From Amoebophrya sp. AT5.2 (lineage: Eukaryota > Sar > Dinophyceae > Syndiniales > Amoebophryaceae): a DNA stretch of 29,671 nt. Within the stretch, counting starts at the first letter, position 1; every line of letters starts with the position of its first letter. Where the stretch lies: the NCBI GenBank assembly GCA_005223375.1, contig RXOD01004076.1:1-29671 (forward strand), written 5' to 3'. The notes beneath the pieces are model-generated. The model made no database searches. It was not told the DNA's origin and saw only the letters and a program-made list of their open reading frames with translations. Both the position numbers and the translations under genes were made by a program. Below are positions 1 to 8,373 of this stretch, in pieces.

Positions 1-548
1 CGCCGCAGCAGCTTCTCCTTCGTTGTTCATCCTACCACCGGGGAAAGTGCGACAGCAGGTTCGCGCAGGGTGTCGGCGTCGATTGGCGCGGACGGTTCGG
101 GCCGTTTTGGTGGCCCATGTAATAACTCCGAGCCGATTTCGTGGCCCATGTAGCACATGTAACCGTGTAACCATGTAACATGTAACTTCGAGGGGGCCCA
201 AAATCGATATTAAAAACCACTGTAAATATAATATCAACAGTTTCAATTATTTTATATATAAACTCATCAACAGCGACGAGGCGGGCTGGTATGACTTACT
301 ATGATCATCAAACAACAGGACTGAGCCTTGCCTTACCTTCATCTCTTGAGAGAGACAGCTAGTAGAGCAGAGCCTTACGCTTACGCTCACGCTCATCACT
401 TGAGAAGTAATATTAGCGATGTAAAGCGTAGGCGAAGGCGACCCCATGGTGTGCCGTCCAACATTCATCATCGACGTGACATCATGGCCCCAGTAGTTCA
501 TTACTATTTCGTCTTGTGCTACAACTCCTGCAGCCGCGTTGTTACACG
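1..548. other. Upstream spacer and 5' leader of the giant hydrolase gene
   Basis: No gene could be supported here. The first ~115 bases are GC-rich and could be the tail of an upstream gene, but every frame closes quickly and none is recognisable. From about 112 to 190 the DNA is a cluster of short direct repeats (GTGGCCCATGTA twice, CATGTAAC several times). Positions 375-398 are a hexamer run of the TTACGC/TCACGC type. A pyrimidine-containing stretch ending CTGCAG at 533 lies 15 bases before the ATG at 549 and looks like a cis- or trans-splice acceptor for the leader. Confidence 0.5.
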
Positions 549-3500
549 ATGTCGACCATCATCGAAGGTGCGCCAGACGGTTTGCCAGGGCAGATTCCCT
601 TTCTCGACGGCGATCTGGTAGAGTTCCGCGATACCGACGGCGATCTCTGCGTGGGGCTCGTCGAAGAGGTTGTCAGTGATGCCGGCGTCTGGTGCGATCG
701 GTATGGGTACAACTACGCCTCGTGTCCGCTGTACGCGTTCCGCAACCGCGACCAGTGCAGGTGGTTTCGGGAATCGCTCGTCCGAAAAGCTTGGGAGGTT
801 CCGTGTTTGCGCGACAAAGTGTTGGACCGAAGCGGGCACTTTCGGGATGTAGACGCGTGGCTCTCGGCCTCGTCGACGGTTGGTCACGGCGATGCTGTTG
901 AAAGTGGCGCTGGAAACGATGAAGCAGGCGTGCCAAATTCGCCCCGCTCGCTCGCGCAGGGCGTTCCGTTTCCGCGCGGCTACCAGGACTTGCTGAGGGC
1001 AAGGCAAGAGGGCTGTGGGAGGGATCACTCGCTTCGTGACGCGTTGGAGAAGGTGTTTGCCCAACACAGCGAAGAGACTTGGTTTGTAGACATTACGCCC
1101 CGAAACCCGGTGCTCAAGCTGTGGGCCGTCCGCAAAAATGCGGCACTAGCGACTCGCCTACGAAACATCTACGCAGATGTGCGGGAGAAGGAAGAAGGGG
1201 GGTGGTCTCGCTGGAAAGGTGCCGCCAATGATCACGATAGCTGCGCAACCCAAGAGCCCGCCACGGCGGGGAGCAGCAGCGCGAATTTCGGGGCCTGGGA
1301 TGAGAAAAAGTGCGAGTATAACCGAAGTCGACACTGTGCGAACGATAGCGATTACGCAGACGGTGGATGGACATTAAGGGGTCGAGTCTTCGTGGAATTC
1401 GACGTGCCTACGGAAACCTTTACGAGCGGCGACGAGGCGGGGACCACCTGCTCCGCGGAATCAACGGCAGCAAGGCGTCGAGGAGATGAAGGCATTGCCT
1501 GGCAGTCCTCGCCGACAACGAAGACATCGGTTTGCAAGCAGCGCATCGACGTGACCGGCTGGAACCACAAGCAGCTCTTCTCAAAAATCATGCAGGACTG
1601 CTGCGCACCAGATGGCTACGGGGTTGTTGACTATTGGTGCTTACGAGGCGAGGACGTGAGAAGACTTGCGCGCATGCCCATCATGCACCTCGTCGGGCAG
1701 ATGATGGCGACGCGTTTTCAACCTGCGACGACCCTGATGCGAGCAGAATACGACATCGATGGCACTACTGGATGGCACTACTGGAAGTGTTTCGATGGCA
1801 CTACTTCTACTACCTCGTCCTCGACCGCTACCTCTTTAGGTTATGGCTCATCTCATCTTGCGCACTACTACCGAGTTGGGGAGGAGTATTTCCGCATACC
1901 GTACGCGGAGGATGCAGTGCTAAACTTTCGTCACTTCGACCACGAGTGTGTCTCAACCGGTGAAACTTGCGGCAAGCACGTCAGTCAAGAGCCTTATGCA
2001 GGCTCTGCGCGATGGTTCTCGGAGGGCTTCTACGACTGGGAAAGCGTGCTGCGAGACCGACACGACCGCATAGCAACCTTCTTGCGCGACCTGCGGGCAT
2101 TTTGCGCCGACGGCGACACAACCGCCGCAGAATTTGTTGCCCCGTCTTGCGGCTGCTCGTACGAGGAGGAGGACCTAGGTGGAGATGAATTCGACATGAA
2201 GCGCAGACGGCGCGTGGACGAGGATCCGAGCCTGCCGAGAAAATGTCGACGAGGCACAACATCCAGCGAGTCCAGACCTAGTCACGAGATTGATCCAGAA
2301 ACAGACTCCGTCCGAGTTTCCGGCGTCGAGCCGTGGCTAAGGTCTGTCGCCACCGCCCGTCTCCACGAGTTCGCGAACATGGATTGCGGTGCCACGACAT
2401 TCAGCAGCTTCGTGGACTTCTATGACTTTCTGTACGACCTCCTCTTGTGCGATACTTGTGCGGATGCAGCCGCGACGCAAACCAAGAACAACAACTGGTG
2501 GCAGAGCCTTTTCTGGTCCTCTCTACAGACGCTTCGCGTCAACGCAAAGCCGGGCGCAGTACTGGATCCTGTGTTCGCCGCGCTCTTGTACGCGTTGTGG
2601 GACGCGGACTCGCCGCGAAAGCAATATGTGCTGACATGGTTGAAGTCGATCCAGTATGCCGTGTGCGTGCCCCAGCCGCGGTACGATGCAGTCCGGTTTC
2701 CCAAGTCCGAGTTCTGCTGGGTCTGCAGACGACACACGTCCCAACTCGAGATTGTGCCGCGCAGCACCACAACAATAAAGCAAGACGGCGGTAGGTCGGG
2801 CGCCTGTGGAACGGCAAAAGCAAACTCGTTGAGAAGAGCGAGAGCCGGAGTGCGATTGTTCCCGATCTGCAGGGAATGCGAAGGGGCAAGGGCGGGAGCC
2901 ATACGAACTGCGCCATATGCGTATGGTTGTGGCCACGACGAACCAGAGTCGAGTGGAACAGAGGACAGCAGCCGTGGTGCCAGAGGTGCGCGCGACTGGC
3001 GTGAGCACGGGTTAAATGGGGTTTTCGCGCTCAAGACGCAGGATTGCAACAGGGCGGGCAAGCAGAAGTTCCAGAAGAAACCGGAACCGCAGAGCAGCTA
3101 TCTCGCCGCCGGCCGGCAGGATAGTCATAATGTGCCTGACACCAGGACCAGCACGTCAGCAACTTCTTGCTCTTCGTCGCAATCAGAAGCGCCAGAATTG
3201 CCCGAGATCACGCCACTTGCACAGCGTGATCGCGCTGTTAGTGGTCGTCAGTGGCCGAAGTTGGAGGTAGAGTTCGCGCCTTTTTTGTCGGACAGCCTGG
3301 GGGAGGCACTCCGGATGAAGTTGCACCCCGGCGTCTCCGCTCTTTTTCAAACAGATCGCTGTAGTGCGATCTGCTCATCGTCATCGCAATCCACAGGAAG
3401 GCCGCATCTGCACGAGTACAACCGCTTTTCACGAGCACGAGCAGAAGCACTCTGTTCTTGGCCAGGACATGTTGCAGCCTGGATATGGCACGGTCTACCA

Positions 3501-6500
3501 TCGCTGCGGTTCACGTCATCCGCATCGTCAGACTGCCACTCGTCCAAAGATCGCAGACCAGCAGGGCCAAAGGAGCGTGGCAAAAATCAAGAGGAACAGC
3601 TTTTGCAATACCGTCGCTTCGGAGACATGGAGGAGGATCTCAACCCTGTAACTGCGCTTTTCTGCCGGCCAGATCCGCTACCGTCTCCGCTGGACACGTT
3701 GACTCTGTACGGCGCAGTTTACGAGGCGCACACTGACCTAGCCCAAGCACATCGGGACTGGACAGTGACGCGCGCGAAGCGGCAGCTCACGCTCTGTCGG
3801 GAAGCTTTGTTTCTTGTGCGGAGAGAAGTATGTGAGCTTGCTGCTTCCTCGTCCTCGGGAATCAGGCACAATCCTGAAGCGCCTGAGATGGGGAAATTTT
3901 GGGCCACGCTACGAGCGGGATTATCGCAGGTGAAGTCGACAGAGGATTTGATGCAGTGCTTCAACGTGTCGCGGTACGACGCGGTCACAACTGCGTTGAC
4001 GGTACGGACGTGGAGATGCATTCGGCGCGTCTTTTCCCGCATTCAGCGGCAGATACCGCTTCTCCAGTCCCAGCCCTACTGGCTGTGGCTGGACCCCACG
4101 CAATCATGGACAAACGAGTTTTTCTATTTCGACAGCTCGGCGTGGATGCGATGGATGTTACGCAGTCTGCTCCCGGACGCTTGCGTGTACAAAGAAGTCA
4201 CCGGAACCGCAATGAGCAGAGCCAACTTTACGAGTAGCGACGTGGACGTCGTTTCTTTCTGCACTGTTTGCGAGCAAGTGTACGACGGCGCGTGGAAGTT
4301 TCACAGGCGAGAAGACTGCCTGGACTACTGCTTTTACCATCAGTACACGTACGGGACAACCATGCGGCCACTCAGTATCGAGTCGGGTCGTTCCTCGGGG
4401 GCAGAATCTACACGGGGAGGACATCGCGATCATGCAGTAGACGTAGAGACTCCGTGCCGGCACGAGGACGAGACGGAAAAAAGAGTCGCTCGCGTCTACG
4501 GCGCTGACGGTAGAAGCATCGGAATCGACTACAAGATGCTGGCAGAAGTAACCTGGAGCGAGGCATTGCAGCAGGAGGGTCGCGAGTTTGATCATTGTTC
4601 GAAAAGCGGCCGGGAACTCCGCAACTACAGCCGCGACGCTGCGATGGACTTCGCGCTTCGGGCGGTTTATGAAGCACATTTTGAGCTCGTCAAAAAGGGC
4701 GCCAGGTTGCGTCTGGAGCAGGATGAAGTCGACCAGCAGGATGACGCGGTCGAGAGCTCGCTCATCCCTGGCGAAGACGCTGATGTCTTTTTCGCCGGGG
4801 CGGCTGCCTCCCGAACTCCTGTCAACAGAAAGTGCACCGACGGCGGGTTCTTCCTGGATTTGGATTTTCCGAAATCGCACGACGCAGCATGGAAATGTCG
4901 TGCCAGAGGAGCCGGACGAGGAGCCGATGCTGATGGAAACCGGCAGTCTCGTCCTCCTGAGGACCATAATCATTCCTGTTGGCCTACTAGCAAGAATGAC
5001 GGCGAGGGCGAGCGTGAATACCCGTTACCGCGACCACCGCCATGGCCTCTTGGCACTGCCATCAGGAGGCACGCGGAAGCAGACCACGACTTGCGGCACC
5101 CGAATCAAACGAAAACGCCCTGTTTCGTTGCCCCACCGCACGAGGAGGGCCGTGCATACTGGGGAACGAACAACGTGAATGATGAGCAGACGACTTTTCT
5201 CCGCGTTCGAGTGCGCACGCGTCAGCGCCACCTGAAAGAGCTGAAGCTCTGCACCCGAAACAACCCAAACAACACCTGGGCGCTTGGTCAAGTGATCACA
5301 AACGTGAAAGAGGTGAGAGGCGCCGGCGCTTCTTCTCGTGAGTTGTTTAGCGCACCGGAGCACCGTACCGGCTGGGTATACACCGAAGACATATCAAACC
5401 AGTACCGAGGCGTGGACTTGCTGCGCCGGGACTTCGCGCAAGAAGAATTTCTCTTGCTCAGCGGGAAAGACAACGCCAGTGCATCTTCGCCATCGTCTAC
5501 ATCTTCATCTTCTGCGCCCTCTGGTGGCCACACTGCCTCGTCGAGGCCAGTATCCGCAGGGACTGCACCATCCAAGCGGCGATCTCGCGACATGGAGACG
5601 GTGCAACGCGCCCTGGCTCCCGAATACGCGGGTTACGACGTGTGGGAATCCCTCATCATTCCGATTAGCTCCAGTAATTTCGAAGAGGAGCGGTTTTACC
5701 TTCTGGCCGTACTGGATGAGGAGGCGGACAGCTACACTTCGTACTACCAGTCGTGTGGCAATGTCGACGACACTGCTGCTGATCCCACAAAACTGGTGAC
5801 CGTTACTCCATTTTACCCCCGGCGGGAATTCAAGCGCTACGGCAGACCCGGCCACGTTTGCGCCGTCTTTGTCGACCTTGACACGAATGGCGAGTACCGA
5901 AGACACACCACGCACGAAAGTTTGGAGCAGGCGTGCGCGTCGCAGGTGCAGCTCGCGAAAAAGATGCGCGGCAAAGCAACGCCGATTCAGGTCTACGCAG
6001 AAGGCACACTGCTCACAGCGCTCATCTACGTGCCACTGTGTGCGGTCGGAAGAGACGACTTTCGCGATGCAGCACGGAACACACAAATGCCAAGCCAATC
6101 AGCGGCGCAGCAGTCTAATCGGGGCTCTACTGGTGCGCCAGAACAACGGGCGGCGCAGCGGAAATCTCCCCGTGAAACGGTTTATCTGTCCAACGGTGTG
6201 TCGTGGAAGTGGCCCGCTGGCGGAAGTAAAAATGAAAGCGATTGGTCGAATGAAGAATCGTGGCGGAGCCACTACGCTCGCGATTTGGTCGCGAACCCAG
6301 GCAATTGGTTACGTTCTGTGTACGGAGAAGTGGAGGTGAGGCGCCTCGAAAACGAGAACATCGAGGACGAGAGCGACGAAGAGGACGAAATGTATGCGGG
6401 TGCCAGGCACTTTGAAACGGTCGAGGAGGGGGACTGGGATCGAGCTGGACGCGATCTTCGTTCCGCAAGTCAGCGCCGGTCGGAAATTTACCGGGCCGCA

Positions 6501-7508
6501 AAGGAGGCCAGATACCCCATTCAGATGCACCTTCACGGGGACGTCGGGAGAGTGCCAGACGTGCAGCAGTTGTTTGGCATTCCTCTGGGCATCGAACCGT
6601 ACCCGTGCGTCAGTTGGGAGCACCCGGCTAGCTACTTGGACCAAGTCTGCAAGGAAAATCAAGGTGGCGGGGCGCGATCCGCTACAAAGCACAGCGGTTT
6701 ATTTTTCGCGCGAGCGTCAACGCCATCCAATATTAGTGCTGATATCGACGTCGAAATCGAAAACAAGCTCCGCACTGCGAGTATGGTGAAGCACTCCGTT
6801 CTTGTCATGCCTTTCTGCTTAGATTCGACCTTCTGGTTCCGGGGTCCCCCGAACCGGTGCGACGCGGAGAAATTCAATGCCGGCACTGCGGCGGTGTTGT
6901 CCAAGTTGCGCGTGATTGCGATCAGCGAGTTCCAGGGGGACGAGAGCCGGCTGTACTTGAGTGGCGTTTCGATGGGCGGCTATGGGGTTCTCGAGCTCGC
7001 GGCACTCTGGGGTCCGGACATCGTCGCCGCCGCGGTTGCCTGCGCGCCGTGCCGTGAGCTCCGTACGAATCCGGAACAGGCTGCGTATTTCACGAAGCGC
7101 TTGGCGCGCATACCAATGTGGATTTTTCACTCTCGTTCCGACGCGTGTTGCAAGTTCGTGGACACGCTTTCGCTGGTGTGGGAACTTCTGGAAGAACGGA
7201 AAAAGAGCGGAGAAGAAACCGATCTTCGTTTCTCGACCACGGGATTGACGCCTGCGGCCGCGCGCTGCTTTTCGAAGCACAGCCGGACCGGCGACGTGAT
7301 GAACATGGAGTGCCCATACCTCTGGATGTACCAGTTCGTGTCATGCAATTCCGACAGTCTGCAAAAACTTGACCTCAAACAAGAATACCCGGCCGAAGCA
7401 CTGGCGCGGGTATTCCACAATCTACCATGGAGTGTGTATCCGGCCTTTCATTACACCGAGGCTTGGCGCAAACCGCCGTGGCGCGGGGAATACTGGTATA
7501 GAGAGTGA
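549..7508 (+). CDS. Giant protein with C-terminal alpha/beta-hydrolase (esterase-like) domain
   Basis: One uninterrupted frame of 2319 codons; the first ATG is at 549, just after a CTGCAG acceptor-like site (the frame also opens upstream from a GTG at 516). The last ~300 residues read as an alpha/beta hydrolase of the esterase/PHB-depolymerase-like kind. The nucleophile elbow is G-V-S-M-G-G with Ser2141, the acid is probably Asp2198 in HSRSD, and the base is probably His2301 in AFHYTEAW; order and spacing fit the fold. Upstream are two Cys-rich sites that may bind zinc: CxxC at 723/726 paired with CxxC at 774/777, and C1238-x2-C1241 followed by H1252, C1257, C1261 and H1264. The rest is a mixture of ordered-looking Trp/Tyr-rich segments and Ser/Gly/Asp-rich linkers that I do not recognise. 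No signal peptide or membrane segment is evident. The substrate is unknown; hydrolase activity is inferred from the triad only. Confidence 0.85.
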   Translation: MSTIIEGAPDGLPGQIPFLDGDLVEFRDTDGDLCVGLVEEVVSDAGVWCDRYGYNYASCPLYAFRNRDQCRWFRESLVRKAWEVPCLRDKVLDRSGHFRDVDAWLSASSTVGHGDAVESGAGNDEAGVPNSPRSLAQGVPFPRGYQDLLRARQEGCGRDHSLRDALEKVFAQHSEETWFVDITPRNPVLKLWAVRKNAALATRLRNIYADVREKEEGGWSRWKGAANDHDSCATQEPATAGSSSANFGAWDEKKCEYNRSRHCANDSDYADGGWTLRGRVFVEFDVPTETFTSGDEAGTTCSAESTAARRRGDEGIAWQSSPTTKTSVCKQRIDVTGWNHKQLFSKIMQDCCAPDGYGVVDYWCLRGEDVRRLARMPIMHLVGQMMATRFQPATTLMRAEYDIDGTTGWHYWKCFDGTTSTTSSSTATSLGYGSSHLAHYYRVGEEYFRIPYAEDAVLNFRHFDHECVSTGETCGKHVSQEPYAGSARWFSEGFYDWESVLRDRHDRIATFLRDLRAFCADGDTTAAEFVAPSCGCSYEEEDLGGDEFDMKRRRRVDEDPSLPRKCRRGTTSSESRPSHEIDPETDSVRVSGVEPWLRSVATARLHEFANMDCGATTFSSFVDFYDFLYDLLLCDTCADAAATQTKNNNWWQSLFWSSLQTLRVNAKPGAVLDPVFAALLYALWDADSPRKQYVLTWLKSIQYAVCVPQPRYDAVRFPKSEFCWVCRRHTSQLEIVPRSTTTIKQDGGRSGACGTAKANSLRRARAGVRLFPICRECEGARAGAIRTAPYAYGCGHDEPESSGTEDSSRGARGARDWREHGLNGVFALKTQDCNRAGKQKFQKKPEPQSSYLAAGRQDSHNVPDTRTSTSATSCSSSQSEAPELPEITPLAQRDRAVSGRQWPKLEVEFAPFLSDSLGEALRMKLHPGVSALFQTDRCSAICSSSSQSTGRPHLHEYNRFSRARAEALCSWPGHVAAWIWHGLPSLRFTSSASSDCHSSKDRRPAGPKERGKNQEEQLLQYRRFGDMEEDLNPVTALFCRPDPLPSPLDTLTLYGAVYEAHTDLAQAHRDWTVTRAKRQLTLCREALFLVRREVCELAASSSSGIRHNPEAPEMGKFWATLRAGLSQVKSTEDLMQCFNVSRYDAVTTALTVRTWRCIRRVFSRIQRQIPLLQSQPYWLWLDPTQSWTNEFFYFDSSAWMRWMLRSLLPDACVYKEVTGTAMSRANFTSSDVDVVSFCTVCEQVYDGAWKFHRREDCLDYCFYHQYTYGTTMRPLSIESGRSSGAESTRGGHRDHAVDVETPCRHEDETEKRVARVYGADGRSIGIDYKMLAEVTWSEALQQEGREFDHCSKSGRELRNYSRDAAMDFALRAVYEAHFELVKKGARLRLEQDEVDQQDDAVESSLIPGEDADVFFAGAAASRTPVNRKCTDGGFFLDLDFPKSHDAAWKCRARGAGRGADADGNRQSRPPEDHNHSCWPTSKNDGEGEREYPLPRPPPWPLGTAIRRHAEADHDLRHPNQTKTPCFVAPPHEEGRAYWGTNNVNDEQTTFLRVRVRTRQRHLKELKLCTRNNPNNTWALGQVITNVKEVRGAGASSRELFSAPEHRTGWVYTEDISNQYRGVDLLRRDFAQEEFLLLSGKDNASASSPSSTSSSSAPSGGHTASSRPVSAGTAPSKRRSRDMETVQRALAPEYAGYDVWESLIIPISSSNFEEERFYLLAVLDEEADSYTSYYQSCGNVDDTAADPTKLVTVTPFYPRREFKRYGRPGHVCAVFVDLDTNGEYRRHTTHESLEQACASQVQLAKKMRGKATPIQVYAEGTLLTALIYVPLCAVGRDDFRDAARNTQMPSQSAAQQSNRGSTGAPEQRAAQRKSPRETVYLSNGVSWKWPAGGSKNESDWSNEESWRSHYARDLVANPGNWLRSVYGEVEVRRLENENIEDESDEEDEMYAGARHFETVEEGDWDRAGRDLRSASQRRSEIYRAAKEARYPIQMHLHGDVGRVPDVQQLFGIPLGIEPYPCVSWEHPASYLDQVCKENQGGGARSATKHSGLFFARASTPSNISADIDVEIENKLRTASMVKHSVLVMPFCLDSTFWFRGPPNRCDAEKFNAGTAAVLSKLRVIAISEFQGDESRLYLSGVSMGGYGVLELAALWGPDIVAAAVACAPCRELRTNPEQAAYFTKRLARIPMWIFHSRSDACCKFVDTLSLVWELLEERKKSGEETDLRFSTTGLTPAAARCFSKHSRTGDVMNMECPYLWMYQFVSCNSDSLQKLDLKQEYPAEALARVFHNLPWSVYPAFHYTEAWRKPPWRGEYWYRE
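1758..1805 (+). repeat. Three copies of a 12-bp unit inside the giant ORF
   Basis: GATGGCACTACT occurs exactly at 1758-1769, 1771-1782 and 1794-1805. The copies are not all in the same reading frame, so the protein repeat is imperfect (DGTTG, then WHYW, then DGTTST). This looks like a recent local slippage or duplication tolerated in a linker. Confidence 0.8.
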
Positions 7509-8373
7509 GAAGCGGTAGCGGATGAAGAACAAGAAGCGGCCAGGTGGGCCGCGACTGACGACTTGTGGAGAAACGAATTGGTTTTTACACGACAGACGAC
7601 GACCTCGACCAGCGACAATCGACGAAAAAAAATACAACGCGCCGGCATACGCCTTCATATTATCATATTAAAAAAACATCACGAAGAAGATCATGGCTTC
7701 CCTTCTGCGACAAGCTGTAATACATGCCATCTGGAACACGAACAACTTCTACTGCTAAGTTTACTTTAACTTTTTTTTGCGAAAGATGACCTTGTTGCTG
7801 AACTCTGGATATTTCGAAGCGAGACCCTCATCTGCAGACTGAAAAAATGGCGAAGCAAGAGACGTCGAAAAATTATGCGGACGAGAAGATAGATCATGCG
7901 CCAGTGTGTCGCTGTCGATATTTCCTGCCGGGGGCGGCACGGTTCATGTTCATCAATGAATTTTCTTCGGCGTCTGTAACGATTCCTTTATCCTGCCCGT
8001 CTGTGTCTGAGAAACTTGTTTGTCGGAAACGGGTTCTTTGCTTCTTCATCGTCCTCCTCTGGGTGCTGATCTTCAGGACTACACGAGGTGTTTCAGTTTT
8101 CTTTCAAACTAACAAACATGTTCATCTGGTTCTGGACTCGTTTTTTGCGTGCTATCATTCTGCCCTCCCCGAATAAAGTAAGACTTTTACCCCTGTTTCT
8201 TAAACTTGGTGAAGTAGGCAGAAGCAGGAGCACTGTCGTGTTTCTCTCAAAGGCCATTCCACATCAAGGCCCACGTGTCTATTTGCGCATAAGTTTAGTA
8301 AGCTTTCTTCCGCTGTTACTGTTTCACTCGCCACAAAATAACAGCAAAAGGGTCGCTTTGATAAAAGTTGAAG
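7509..8373. other. Spacer between giant hydrolase gene and gene 2
   Basis: AT-richer DNA with poly-A and poly-T runs, presumably the 3' UTR of the upstream gene and the leader of the next. An open stretch from the ATG at 7847 (109 codons, one hydrophobic segment) has spacer-like base composition and is not convincing as a gene. I see no RNA gene or clear terminator. Confidence 0.5.

Noticed and set aside
2420..3061. Long open frames on the minus strand inside gene 1 (and likewise inside the HtrA and ATPase genes).
   Set aside because: They are antisense shadows of GC-rich coding sequence; none shows a recognisable domain and the + frames do.
7847..8176. A 109-codon open stretch with a good ATG context and one hydrophobic segment.
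   Set aside because: Base composition and codon use match the spacer, not the neighbouring genes, and no motif is visible.
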